A stretch of 64,000 nt of DNA from Camarhynchus parvulus (lineage: Eukaryota; Chordata; Aves; Passeriformes; Thraupidae): positions 72,107,689-72,171,688 of the forward strand of contig NC_044571.1 in the NCBI RefSeq assembly GCF_901933205.1, read 5' to 3'. The notes beneath the pieces are model-generated. The model saw nothing but the letters and a program-made list of their open reading frames with translations, ran no database searches and was not told where the DNA came from. Shown here one piece after another: positions 26,401 through 41,400 of the stretch (the stretch's first letter is position 1; each line of letters starts with the position of its first letter). The translations under genes were made by a program, and so were the position numbers.

Positions 26401-29400
26401 TAACAGTGTAAGCATCCTCTATAAGCCAAAGCACTTTGCACATTTGGCTTACAATTGAATAGTATCATATCCAAAAGGTTCTGTAAGTTAATATATTCAG
26501 AATAATTTTATACTCATCCTCTTCAGTTTTCCTCTCTAATCATAGCACAGGCCATTTTTAAGTCTAAGCAATCTGTTTGCCTGGTAGTTGCCAAGCAAGT
26601 TCATGAAATACAAACGTTGCGCCTTTTTAGTTTCAGCTGAATGTGTCTCCTGCAAACAAAGGCAGCCAAACACACACCATAATAGAATTTATTACTCAGT
26701 TCACTATGAAAACTCTAGAGAGAATAAATTGTCAGCACCAAGTACTAACTACACTAAGTCCTCTTATCAAGGATAGACTTCAGCATGCTAGGAAAAATAA
26801 GATAGTGAAAAACCGTTTCCCATTTCATTGTCTAACATGTTATCTCAGAATGCAATTTAAAAAGTAGTTATTGTGATTAAAACACTGAATGCACTAAACA
26901 ATTAAAAATGCTGTTGACAGCTAAAATAAGGATTTAATTTTAAAATGCAACTTTAAATAAAGTTTATATTTACATTCATATTTATCAATTAGCATATCTA
27001 GTCTCTATTTTTAATACCAAATAAACAGCAAAGTATTTATGCTCTGTTATCTACAATTAAAAATCTCCTCTCACAGAGAAAACATTTTTCTGTATTACAG
27101 AGGGATTACAAGTAATACTGAAGAATTTAATATGCCAATTCTTTGTAAGTACTTTACAATCCACATACTTCATGCATGGAGTGACTGCTACATGAAGCAC
27201 AAAATATTTAAATCTTTGCCAAAACAAGATCATGAAATAATTCCTCTTATTCTCAGCTGTTTCTTTCCAAATTTTCTAAGAAGGCCGTGAATGCCAGCAT
27301 ATGAAATCTCATAGCTTGACTAAAATGATTTTTTAAGGTGGCCAGTATTTGTATGGAAAAGAATACTGGCAAACGTGTGAACTGTGATTTCTGTTAGCTC
27401 TCCTGTGTATTTTTGTCTAAAGTACTTCTCTATTTCTTTATAAATAAGTCACCATTTGAATGAAGTCTATTTTTCTCTATTTTTTTTTTTCATTTTTAAT
27501 CCTTAATTAAACCTTAGATTTTCTCATCTGTAATTAAGGTCTACTCTAACCCAAGCATCTCAAAGCCAGAGTTAGGATTTTTTACTGAACTTCTTACAAC
27601 CTATATGCAGAATCATTTTTCCTTGAATTATACTGTATTAATTTTTTGTTCACATGCTGTTTTGTACATACATGTAATTCAGATTCAAGAACAAAGAGAA
27701 TGTCAAATTTTAGGTCATCACAAGAGATGCTATAACAGAGTTTTGCATAATTTTACATAGTTTTCCTAAAACACAAAATAAAGAAATTCACACTTATTGG
27801 GAGTGAATTTTAGTTCATCTATTAACACAAAATTCTTCATGAACCTGTAGACATATATTTGTTTCCACATAAAAAGACTCTGTGTGTGTATTTTTAGAAT
27901 TCTCTTTGAACTCTGGATTACAAATTTAAATTTGACCAAATTTTATTTATAAACCATTCTCTAGTGAGGTCCTTTCTGAACTAAAATAAAATATATGGCC
28001 TATATACTTACTCAAGTGCATCATATTCTGCTAAAGAACAATTTCAGCAATTAAGTTGTTGAACTAAACTCAGTATAATTCAAATATCTTTATCAGGATC
28101 AGTTTAGCTTGTCAATTTATTTTCACTGATTACTGGCAGTACAGCACTGCATGTTTTTGCTTACTTATATGCCTTATTTGATGGAAGTAGAAGTCATGTG
28201 AAAAGAGAAAATGCAGTAAGATCAGCCAAAACATGCACTTATCTGAACCACCAAATCCTCACCACAAAATAAAACAATAGAAAAGGAAATATTTCACATG
28301 AAGCCATAGAGAAAGAGGTCTTGGTGGCTTTGGAGAACTGTTCTTCACTTCATAGTTGTGTTTAATGGCAGATAATAGAGAAAAATAGGTTCTAATACCT
28401 AACACCCTATCTTGTGCCCAATGGAAGATTTTGTTTAACACTGAAATGCACAGTAAGAGCAAAAACACGCTGTAAATGAACAGAAAGTTGAGAAAATTAA
28501 AAAATATCACAAAATATTCTTAACCCTGCTGTTTGTTTATAGTATTAAAGTTATCTAGCTGATTTATCTCTAGGTATTCTGATGGATGTCTAATCAGAAA
28601 CCTGAGTAGGTAGAAAATAATAACTACTTACAGGATAAGTGCTGCCCTTTCAAAGTACTCAATGGCTTTTTCACAGAACTGGGTGTCAATGTAATACGCT
28701 CCAAGCCACTCAATGACCTCAATGTTGGAAGGGAAATACCGGTATGACTGACAAAATAGGAAAGGTGAAAAACCACACAACTTTAGTGATAAACAACATC
28801 TTTATGTTGCTTCTGGAATATCTTACTCAAGTATTTAATTCTCCAGATGCCCAAAACATGTAATATAAATGAATGGAAGTAGTGTGCTACACTAAGTGAT
28901 CCTGGTGGGGAGGGAAAAAAAAGCATGCTAAGTTTTCTAATTGCAGAATGCTTTTTAGAAGTTACCCAAGATGAGTCTGTCACATTTTCCATCTAGCCTT
29001 ATTTAAAATACTATTTTAAATAGCTTGTAACAGCAAAAAACATTTACTGAAATCACATCTATGTACGAACAACTTACCTAAAATATTAAACAATGCTTAC
29101 TAATAAGTGCACAATTCCACATTCACATCAGTCTGCTGGAAAACTCACCCCAAAGCATTTCTTTCTGTAAATAACTACATTAATAGCATTTTCATCTTTT
29201 TAGAAATTCCCTCTGAATCAGGCAGCAAAATTATCATCAAGCACAACTCAACTGGTAATTCAGATTGCAACACAGATTTGGTCATCCTCACTTTGCACAG
29301 ATAAAGAAACAGAACTCTCAGATTGCACCAGACACTTCTGTCTTATTCTCGTTTCTAACACAGAAGAACCTCTACAAACTATGGACAGTAGTACAGCTGG

Positions 29401-32400
29401 TTTGAAATGAAAGAAGCTGCCTATCTTTAGCCAACTGTGTGTACATAATGTATAGCTGTACTGTTAAAATATACATAAAAACTTCCAACCATAAACAAAA
29501 CCCAATCTATATGTATCTCCATATTATACAGACACAGCTTCCAATCAACTCAGTCACATCACACACCTCTAAAATTACTTCTATTATATCCCGACTTCAT
29601 TTTGTCCCAGGCTATATTTTAAATTAATATTATTACAGGTCAGTGTAAACAATGACTACATTAAAAAAAAATTAAAGTCTGAGGCCAATATCCACATGGA
29701 AACATAGCCTATATATTTCCTTAGGATTTGACTACAAAAATCAGATTTTATTAACTCTCCCCCAGTATCCATTTTTGATTCTCTTTTTGGATGACATTTT
29801 ATAGGATTTAAATTAATCAATTGTTATTTTGATATAGGAAGCTATGGCAATTTTTTTTTTTTTACTTAGGATAAAGTGCATTGAAAAAGCAAAATTACCT
29901 CGCAGTAATAATGAAAAGCCTGGGATTTATCACCTTCAGTATCATATAAATTCCCTAGCTTTGAAAGTACATGTGGATCAGTTGGTACTACACTGATCAA
30001 CTGCAGCAGCCACTCTATGGCTTGATTGGGATCTTCCATGATCTGGTATCTGAGTTTTCCTCAGTCAAGGACTGATGCCAATGGTAGTTTGATTTAGAAA
30101 TCCCTAATACTTTGCCTAATGCAATCCACATGCTGAACACTACACCAGTCAGTGTACTGTGGAGATACAATGACTCTTTTTCCACACTGTTTTCATAATT
30201 TCATTTGTATCAGAAATATTTTTCTTATGCTAGAAGAAGAAAAGTATTTAGACTTTGTCTGCTCTTTCACCATAGAACCATGTTGGACTCAACAGAACTC
30301 TGGGCTCACTTGTCCTCTCTCTCTCTCTGACACTAATCTGACTTTGACTTCCTCATTTATATGAAGAAAGGGTGAGAGCCAGGCCATTTATTTGCAGCCT
30401 TTACAACCTGGCTAGTTTCTGTACTAGCAGCATTTTGTTCTAAAGTGATTAGGTAAAACTGCTATTCCCAAGAGCAGCCTTTTGCCAGCAGGAGGGTTTT
30501 CTGCTGTATGTCTAAGGAACACAGTCCAGACTATTTTGGTCCAGAGAACAGCAGTTTTAGCTGTAACTCAGCCTGCAGTGAATTAATTCCCTCCTGAATG
30601 GCACAATGGCTCAGAGCTCTGGCAGTGTCAGCTACTGCCCAACCTGTTTTTTTAGCTTCTGCTCCATCCCACCTGACACTGAAGAAGCTTCTGAGAATTG
30701 GTGGAAAGCAGTTCTACATAGCAGTGGAGCAGAGAAGCTCTTCCCCAGATGGACACAGAGCTGTTGGGCCATTTGTACTGCTGTAAAGGGTCTATAATGG
30801 AATAGAGATCAGAGATCTTTCATATGTTTGGAGGTTACTTATTTTACTGACTAGAATATATTTTTATTACCTACACTATTCTTAAAAGTGTAGTACATCA
30901 GCTGGAATCTGTTCTGCCTTGGGGAGGATTTTATTACAGTTTGGACATCCTCAGAAGCGTTGTTAAAGAAGTTCACAGTTTAGGTCTCACTGGTGATGTG
31001 CAAAGCCAATCTCTTCCCTCAGCTTTTCAATCTGTTGAGCTTCTGCAGTGCTGGGAGACAATTATTTTCTTACACATACACTAACTAACCTGAAAACAGC
31101 TTTCAGAACAGAACGTCACATTTCTTAGCTATATGGTTTTTTTTCTTAAATATTTTACTTAATTGTGCTACATCTGCCATATTATTTTCATAGCAAAACC
31201 AGCAGCATTTAAAATATTCCATGACACAATTTAATACTGAGTGTAAATCTAATCCCTGCAATGTGAGCAGTCTTAATATTCTTAACTTGCTTCACTGGAA
31301 ATATTCAATAAGGGTTAAGTTCTGGTCTCATTTTTCTCACAAACATCAGATAATAAATAGTTTTTACTATAATGGACACCATAGTAAATTTCTAAATCGC
31401 CTTGACATGATTGAAACACGTATTTCAGATTAAATGAATTTACTAAAACCACCATTCCTTATAACAACCCAGAAAAAGATACATGCTTGCTAGCTGGTAA
31501 AGGACTTGGGCATTATTTGGAAGGATTGCATGGAGTTTCAGAAAACAATCCAAAGCTTCATCTATCCTGTTTAACTTCTTGTAAGCTAAACCTAAAAAAT
31601 AAAGGTTACAGTATTAATATAATGAGAAACAGATTACTTCAGTATATTAACTGAAAGCATAACCAAGAAAAGCAAAATAGAAACACAGTACTTGGAGGCA
31701 GTGTACTTGCCTTGACTTTAAAGGACTCTCGATTCGTGAGAGCCATGCACAGAACTGTTATCAGTCAGCATGACCCACCAAACTGATAAACTCACAAGGA
31801 ACATGAACTCAGTCAAAGACCAAGAACTTATGTTATCTTATTTTTTGAGCAACATGAATGAGGGAAAGGCAAGGCTTTTAGAGGAGAATGACTGATGGCT
31901 TAATAATGCTGACACTGGTATCCTTTTAGTGGGTAGTATGAATTTCTTAATCTTCAAAGTAACTTATTCATCTGCAATTACTAATTATGTTGTTAACACT
32001 GGGATTTTTTTTTTTGCAGAACAGACATGTAGTAAAATTTAATACCTTGTCATAACATAAATAACTCGATAAAATAATAATAATTCACACATATTTCTAT
32101 AAGAAAACTTTCAAAGACAGATTCTCAGAAACACTTGTGTTACCTTCAGTCAAAAGCTAAATCACAATAGCACCTGTGACTTACCAAGATTATAAAGTGC
32201 TTCAGTGCATAAGGAATCATTCCTGAGAGCCTCCTTATAAAATTCAGCTGCTTTTTCACAGTCTCCATTTGCAAAAACAGTATTTCCTTTGTTAGTTAGA
32301 GCTGCTGGATTGTACCTATCAGAATTTACTGCTAAATCTGCATAGTTAGTTGCTTGTTCCAATTCATTCCCCTACATGAACAAAACAAACATTGTATTGG

Positions 32401-35400
32401 TCATTTGTCAAGTAACTTTCTTGCAGCTGTGGCTTCTTCCAGGAATTTCAGGGGATTGAGGATGAAAAACAACCCAATTACTCCATCCTAAAATAGTTCT
32501 TATATATTTGCATAAGGTAGATCATCTCCTTCAAGTGGCCACTCTGTCCCATTCAGTCTGCAACCTTTCTCTGTTGCAATAAAGTAGCATTTACTAAAAA
32601 AAAAAAAGAAATTAAAAAATCCATACCCTACTAACTTCATATACAAACACCTGCCTAAGCTACCTATTTCATGTGTTCCGGTCCCAGGGCCAATGTTTTA
32701 AATGCAGCCACTGAGCTTCTGCACAAATCCAACTGGCAAGCATGTTCCTGTGGCCTGGGGCTCAATCTCACTCTTCTTCCCACTAACAGTATACAAAGGG
32801 ATCTGATCCAAATTCCAACTGGTGTTCCAGAATAACTACTCTAAGGTGCAGTTTCTTCTTGTTTACAGAGATTATTTAGGCAGACACAGAAATACAGAGG
32901 TATTGCTACAAAAACACAGAGGTTGCTACACAAACCACAGTTCTTAACTGGTTTTGGTGAAGCAAACACTTACCAAATAATAAAGGAATGAAAGGTTTGT
33001 TGCAGCTGCACTCTTTACTCTACTATCCTTTTTTTCAAACATTTTCAAAGTCTCCAGTGCCTAGAAATAATTTGGAAACAACTTACTTCACACTGAAGTG
33101 AATTTAATCCTTTCAGAAAGCATTGACAAACTTCACAGTAACAAACAGCTGAAATTATCAACTCATATACTCACATACACGATAATTACTAGAGCTTGTA
33201 ACACACATTTCTAAGCATGTACACACAAAATTGTATCTATATTTATACAATATCAATTTTCATCACAATATTTCAATAATATTGGCTATTTATTACCTAT
33301 CCAAAATTTAGATTAGATAAGGCTACTGTGAACTACAGGTATCTGACAATTCTGTAGGTACAAAATGCAGTGTTAGATGATTTGCTTTTAATCTAGTCAA
33401 CTAATGAAAATTCTCATGTCTATTTTTCTAGTTCTTTAAGTGAAAACCAAAGAATTGACATAAAATCTTTATCAAAAATCCAAAAAAGAACACACTATAT
33501 AAAAAAATACACACCATAGGGTAGGACTGGATTTCAATGTGCCTTTGTTTTGTGTAACAAGACAATAACAACTGTCTAAATTTAGGAAGTACTCAAATGT
33601 GAAACCTGAGGCCAGAAGATTTTTTTTAAAACTTGAACATGAAAACCAAATTTCATAAACTTCAAAATAAACATGTTTATAGACAAAAAAAAAGGAGCAT
33701 ATTTATAGCAAATAAACTACAAAAATCCCTCTGATATAAAAGGCAGCTTTTTCTTTTCATTGACTATGGAATACATTTGTAACTGCAGACTAAATTATTA
33801 AATAAACCTGTCTCCATTATGCTAAATATTCATATTAACAACACAAACTGTTAGAATATCACAGTGAGCCCAGTTCCATCATCTATTTACAACACAGATG
33901 TGGCAACCACAATTTAATCATCAACATAAGCAAGTCAAAAGTTTCCTTCCTCCTTTGCATGAAATCTTTAAGCTGCTGTTTACATATCAAAGCAAAGGCA
34001 TGATACTGTATGTCAAATGCCAAAACAAACATAAAGAGAAGTTTTGTCTGTCATACATGGTTTTCACAGTTACTGTACACAAAAACCATAACTGTATTAA
34101 TGATGTGCAAAATGACAAAATACATACAGCTAAATGTAGTTCATAGATTCAGTCAACTACATCCTACCCAAGAACTATGAACTATTAATGATCCTAATAT
34201 TCTTCAAATAGAAAATTCTTTTAAAAAACACCAATTTCAATCAAGAAAAGCATTACATAAGTTAGGCTCTAGATTTTGTGATCTCAGAAATGTAAGAATT
34301 GTAACTATGATACTTTTAAACTTTTTTTATACATATATATTTGTGACTTTCTCTAAGAAGGGAATAATCCCGAATATTTCCAGATGTAACACTACTATAT
34401 CTGAGGTACTCTACTCTTAAGCAAAGATTTGCCTCTTCATGGAATTAACTTTTGGTGAATTTAGAGCTTTACAGTTCAAAATTTCTTTCTGAAAATCCAT
34501 TTCTCATTGTATTCATTTATTTACCTTTGCTTGTACTGCTTAATGGTACCTTGGATGATAAAGACCTGACAGAAATGCCCTTCTCATGTATAACAAAAAG
34601 TTCACATGATTCTGAACTCAATTTATTTACTGGTAAATTATGTTGTGGGTCTCTTGAACCATTTCAGCAATTATGAGTCCTAGGATGAAAATCCATAGGC
34701 AATATTCCATTTGTGCTTGTAAAGTAGTACTGCATCATCAGTTACATTTAAAGATTTCTAAAGAAATTCTAACTTTTTAATCCCAACAATAACAATTACT
34801 TAGGTTCAACAATCAAAACACAGACTATCCAAACTATTCTTCGTGAGCTGCTTCCAGTGTATCTAAATTATTTGCTTATAGAAGTTAAACTTCAAATTAG
34901 TTTGTCTGACTCCAGCAGGGTGTGCCAGAGATGTTAACATGCATGGTTAACGTGCAGTTTTGTTTTTAAATTAATTTGCAAAGCTTTTCTTCGATATTAA
35001 AAAACTGAAGTATTTTATACACACAAGTAAACATAATGTGGTAATTTTCCTTTGAATTTTATTTTATATGCAAGGACTGTTTTAAAATAATATATTCATT
35101 ATGATGAACCCATACAGCCCATTGTTGTAACAGGAGAAATCTATTTCAGTTTGGGTTTTTTTTGTTTTTTTTTTAAGATGCAATAAAACTTCAGCCTTGG
35201 AACTGAGTATTTTAAAAAATTTCCATTCTTGTTATTCAGCCAAAGGTGTGTTGAGCAGTTGGTGAGTTAGGAAGTATATGAACAACAGGCAGGCAGGATG
35301 AATGTAAATGTCAGCTGCAGCTGTATTAGAACAAAACAAATATAAAGATGTTCTGTCATCACCATTTTGCAGTCCCACTCTACTGTTAAGTGATTCCAGT

Positions 35401-38400
35401 GCAGGTTAAAGATCTTCTGTCACATAATCCAAGTAAAAAGGTTCTTCTCCCCTTACTCCTAACTTCCAACAGACTTCCTTCTCCCTCCATTGAGGTACTC
35501 CACAAAACACCAACAATTTCTGTAACTAATTTTATCTATGAGAACTGATTTTAGTTTTTTTAACCTTTACTGAACCCTAACTGGAAATCACAAAAAATTA
35601 CCATTGAAACAATAAATTCTTGAGATCATAAGACCTTTTACCTACCTGTAACATTCTCACCTTTCAAAAGCTATCATCAGTAATGCTACCAGATTTGCCC
35701 AAATCTTTGCAAACTCTCAAACGGCTTCCTGATCTCAGAAAAGGTTTCAATGTGCTGCTTTGGCCGGGATAGTTAATTCTTTTCATAAAAACTTGTATGG
35801 GACTCTGTTTTGGGTTTGTGCTGGAAGCTATTGATAACTGTGTCCTGGGTTGACTATATGATGCTTTTATCCCCAGTCGTCTTCTTTTGTTTATGCTGAA
35901 TAGTAAGTTTTGTACCTTTAAGACTTGTTGCAGAGAGAGAAGGGGGGAGAGAAGAAGCACACAGTTTGTTTTCAGACACTGCTCTCACTCCTCCACACTC
36001 CTGCTCCGGGACTGTGTTGTCTGCAGATGGACAGACAGCGGGACAGAGCTCTCCTTTACTTTTAGTTAGTTTAGCTAGCTGAGGCAAAGAAGTTCCCTGG
36101 ACTGTGCTTTTTTTTCCCCTTTTCTTTGAACCTCTTGAAACCTGCTCTGGACTGAACACCCAGGGGAGCACCGGCAGCTGCAGCTGCGGCCACCGGGCCA
36201 GGCCGGGCCTGCGACATTTCCAGCACCGGAGGGACTGATCAGAGACTGAGTGAGCTGAGCTGCAACTCGGGAACAGGGGTTTTTCTCAGTTCGTCATCTC
36301 TTTTGGAGCAGCAAGAGGTTTTATTATTTTATATTGTTTAGGTTTTACTGTTTAATAAACAGTTTTTTTCCACTTTTCTCCAAGGAGGTATTTTCTCCCG
36401 GACTGGTTGCGGGGAGGGGCCGATTGAATTTGCTTTCCTATCGGAGCCCCTTTGGGGATTCTCTCCCAAATTTGCTCTAAACCAGGACACACAGGTTTAG
36501 CTAAGCAGGGCTCACACAAAGCCAAGGCCTTTCTGCCCCTCACCCCACTCCATCGGTGAGTGGACTGGGGGCGCACAAGGAATTGGGACAGGACACAGCC
36601 ATGACAGTTGGCCCCAGTTGATCAAAGGGAGGTCCCAGACCTCCCAGGTGGAGGTGTCATACCCAGCATATGAAGCTGAGGGAAGAAGGAGGAAGAGGGG
36701 ATGTTTGGAGCAATGCTGCTTGTCTCCCCAATTCACCATTATGCATGGTGGAGCACTGGTCTCCTGGGGATGGCTGAACACACCTGCCTGCCCATGGGAA
36801 GTGGTGAATGAATTCCTTGGTTTTGCTTTTGTGCACAGCTTTTGCTTTACCTATCACACTCTCTTTATCTTAGCCCATGAGTTTTCTCCCCTTTACTCTT
36901 CTGATTCTGTCCCCCATCCCAACAGGGCAGGGAATAAGTGACTGTGTGGGGTTTAGTCGCCAGCTGGGGTTAAATCACAATAGTCAGACATACAGGATAA
37001 CTTTCTTGCTGTATCCACAGGGAAGGAGAAGAGGACAACACAGACAGGGAGTGCAAGAGCTGCTCAGAAGACCAGAAAAGCTTAAATATAGAAGTAAAAG
37101 CAGGCTGAAGTTAAGCATGTGGCCCTGTGTGCATCCCTCCAAGATGCGGGAATATGAATGACCTTAGAAGATAACAGCTTCACAGCTTCAGCTCTAATTT
37201 TGCTGTATATGATCTACTGTAATTCTTGCCACTTGTGCACAGCTGGGGATTGCTCTATTCCCTCTTATTTATAAAGCACTCCTATCACTGACTGTACCAG
37301 TGCATTTTAAAAGAAAACACATCAAATCCTTTCAGATATCTGAGTTTGTTTTTGTTCAGATGAAGCTTTTTTCCTAACTACTAATATTCCAAACCAAGCC
37401 TTGTATGTAATGGAATAACAAAAGAGCCAACTAAAGTATAAGGACAATTTACAGTATTTTCGGGAATGCTGTAGTATGTGGGGAGCTGCAGGAATACCAG
37501 AGCATAAACAATAACTATCCATAGCAGGTGCAGCTGCATGTACTGGTACTATAGCCAACCTAATTGAGAGAAAGATTCAGCTCATATTAATGAAAACACC
37601 CCGAAGCTTATTAGCAAAGGCTTTCTAGGCTCTATTGACTGTACTGACCTGAGTTCCATTAACTGCAATGACAGCTGGGACACTCAGTGAAGAAAACTAT
37701 ACTTAGGTGTTTTGATTTTGAAATGCACTGTATTCACTCTAACTTCCACAGCAGAAATTTCATTTAGATAAAATTTGTCTCTTGTCAGTGTTTTTATAAA
37801 GTTATTTTACTGATCAGCATCAAAATAATTATTATTTGTATAAGTCACACTTTCCCTTGCCAAAAAATATGCCGTGGCTAACAAAAGTATCTTTGCAAAT
37901 ACAGTATTGAAAAGTACTAATGTGAGAAGTTACTATACCTGGTTAAAATTCTGTTGCCTCAAGTAAGTAGTGGCTTTATTTATTTCCAGATCATTGGCTA
38001 ATTCCACATAGTGGGAATCTTTCACTGCATCAACACACCTGCAACAGAAAGTAAGCCATGAAGATAAACAAAATGCATCTATGCAAATGCCTCCAAGTTA
38101 CATATTTTTTCAGCTAATTTGCTTTCCAAACTGAATTTTCTTAGCTCATCTTTCATCACAGTGGAAAAGAACACTCTGATTAAAAATACCTGTAAGAATA
38201 TTTCAGTCTTATAACCCACCTTAATTACAGTATCTCTGCTAACTCTTGTTTCTTTTAAGTCAGCTGCCTAAATATCACTTTATTTTCTATCACTGAGCAA
38301 TACTTGATGTCAAAAACTGACTAAAATAATTTTTCAAGCCATTTTCTTTAGCTACATTCTACAATGTGATTTTTCAAATTTCATCTCCCGATGCACATAT

Positions 38401-41400
38401 TACCTAACCTATAAAAAATATTACTAAACGAAGCCAGAGACTACAGACAGTGTCCCTGAGCTACACCATAATACTAATCAAGTCTTAATAATAAGTCTCT
38501 TTCTGGTCATTCCCCAGTAATTTGTGGCTTAGGGTCTTCTGCAAAAAGAGTGCAGAACAGAAGGCAGCAGACAGTTTGGATGTTCACTCACAGACACTGT
38601 CTTACATGGTTTGGTGTGATCTGCTTTCAGCTGCCTGATCATTTAAGTAAGGCCTTTATTTACTGTATGCATATCCTGTTCTCTCAAACATTTGGAAAAC
38701 AGGCACAGCAAATGAACAACTTGTGGGATGCTTCCTTAATACCTTCCACTATTTTTTTAACTGGTGGAAAGCCACCTTCTTTCCTTTTAATAACTGGCTA
38801 TTTTGCCAACAGAAGTTTAATTCAACAAACTGCCTGCTGTTATAATTGGTTTGGCACGTGGACAATCTTTAGACAAACACCTTTTATGTTAGAGAAAAAG
38901 TTGTAATAAAAATTGGTAATTTCTTCTTTTATTACAGATGTCTTTGCAACATCAAAAAAGCATTTTCAACTGTCAGTTTAAACATCTTTTAACCATAAAA
39001 TGCCATGAGATCTAACTATCCAGAGACAGAATAGTCCCAATATTATGTCACATTTTAAGTACAAAGTTATAAACTCTGAAGAATATTTGTCCCCACTTTA
39101 TTTCTCTAAATAAAATGAATTTGATTGAAAGTACATTTAATACTCAGAGGACCCACAATAAAATTTATAAACAGAAAAAGTATGCTCAAGCTGCCGGTTA
39201 AAACTTCTTCATTGGGCTTGAATACCTCAGCTTAAAATAACAAAGAGTACATCTGTCCTGATACCCAAAAAACAATCCTACAGATCTCAGCAAAAGCTGT
39301 TCAATTAGCCAGAACACATTTGAGAGTGTGTTACTCCATGACAAGTATTCTGTGGATAGCACTAAGAAAACTGAGTATCTGACAACCTTTTCCAGTTTTT
39401 CTGTACAAAATACAAGACAAAGAGCAAACAAATCTGACTTGCTCATGCTAACAAATTAGAAAACAACAACCTATTTTTTCACAAGACATATTATTTAAAT
39501 CCTGATAATTCAGAATGGCAGAAGTAGGGAATGATAAGATTATAATTATTATTAAACCATCAAATACCACCTTGTGGACTGTAGCAGACAATACATGCCT
39601 GTGTGAGAGATTGTTTCCTGTTAGTATAAACAGCTTTCTTAGTAAACTATAATTATAGGACCTGCAAAATTTGAGAATAATCCTAACAGGCCATAATCCC
39701 CAGGTAAAGACAGTCTTCTTTTCCCATCAAACATTATTCATTACCCAAACACTAATAATATATATTAGTAATATTGTGCCTGCAATACACAACATTCATT
39801 TGCATACATATTCTTTTCTGATGCTATTAAAAAAAAAACAAAGTAAGCCCTTATAATACAAAACTAAAAATAAATTTTGGAAAACCTATGCTATTAATTT
39901 TTATACTGTCATTATAGGAAGCGTGTCTAATTGAATTTCTTTTAAAGAGAAGAGTATTCTGCCATAGAAAATACCACAGAAAGCAAAAGCTAAGTTGTAC
40001 ACTGAAAAATAAAGTCCAAATGATGAACTGTGTCAGCAGCCTATCACTGGGTACACTCATGCAAGTGTTTTAAGAAATGGTAGATTAAGTTTATATTAAT
40101 AAACATTAAGTTCATAAATTAAATTAAAACAAATCTTTCTTAAAATTTAGGTTCCAGTATTTTATGTAATGACTCTATGGAGTAATCAAAATTTTTAAGC
40201 ACCCCAAGTCTTCATTATGCCATCCCCAACCTTAAAGACTAGTAAGCACTGCCTTCCATATAGCATTTGTGTGCTGAGACTTTTAAAAGCTTTTCAATTT
40301 TGAAATGGAATTTTCAAATTCAATTGAACTTTTTGTGTGAATTCAGAACACCATAAAATGTGTAATTAAGAGTTGGCATTTGATGATAAAATACTTTTTA
40401 AGACAGAACACACTCTAATGCTTTGTTGTGTTAGGAGGCAAACTGAAAATAGCCTGGTTGCTGTTTGTGATGCACAGAGATTTGTGTTTCCCAAGCTGCT
40501 TCCATCTCTGAACTGGTTTCATAACCAGCACAAGAGTTGACCGAGTTTAGACAAAAAGAAGCCCCACTCGACTCTTACCAGTCATAGCCTACTGCAAAAG
40601 ATGTCTCGATTGCCGGTGCAATGAGTTTAGCAGCTGTCATGATGTACTCCTCTGCCAAAGACTTCCTAAAGGAAAAAAACCACAAAAACATAACACAAAA
40701 ATATGAAAGAAATTCTTCACTGTCAGGGTGGTGAGACACTGGAACAGGCTGCCCAGAGAAGCTGTGGATGTCCCATTCCTGGAAGTGTTCAAGGCCAGGT
40801 TGGATGGGGATCTGAGCAACCTGATCTAGTGGGAGGTGTCCCTGCCCATGGCAGGGGGGCTGGAACCAGATCATCTCTGAAGTCCCTTCCAACCCAAACC
40901 ATTCTATATCTGCACACAATTCTACGGCACCATTTCAAAACATGTATAGAAAAAAACCAAAATAAAGTGTGTTCTGGCTTCTTCCTGCACTCAGTACGAA
41001 TCTCAGAAGTCAATGTAACCAGTTCCCTGTTACTACTATTCCCCTGTATCATGAGTAAGATCTGAGTTTTTTCTGTTTTCCTTTCACAGCACACCGGCTG
41101 TATTTTTTAAAAATCTCAAATGCTACGAGTTTTAAGCAGCGTACCCTGTAACATCTGGGGTAGGTACTCTACTTTAGGGCAGCACACTGAACTGAGTGAC
41201 CCAACTGGTTCTTCTGAGCATGTTCTTTCCGAAGAACTGGGAGGACATTTTTGTAACAAGAGCTGTGGACAGGTGACAAGACAGATAATCCTTCCAGGAG
41301 CTAAAATTCAAGGCACCACAGTCAAGAAAGAACAGAGTCCACCATTACCTCTCACGTTCTATTTGACTTAAACTGTCATTTTTAATGGCTTCAATCAGTA

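Larger units (their letters stand above)
33061..37938 (-). other. IFT88 intron 14
   Basis: Non-coding. Its main content is the nested pair of LTRs at about 35751-36980. The rest is AT-rich with no gene seen. Confidence 0.6.
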
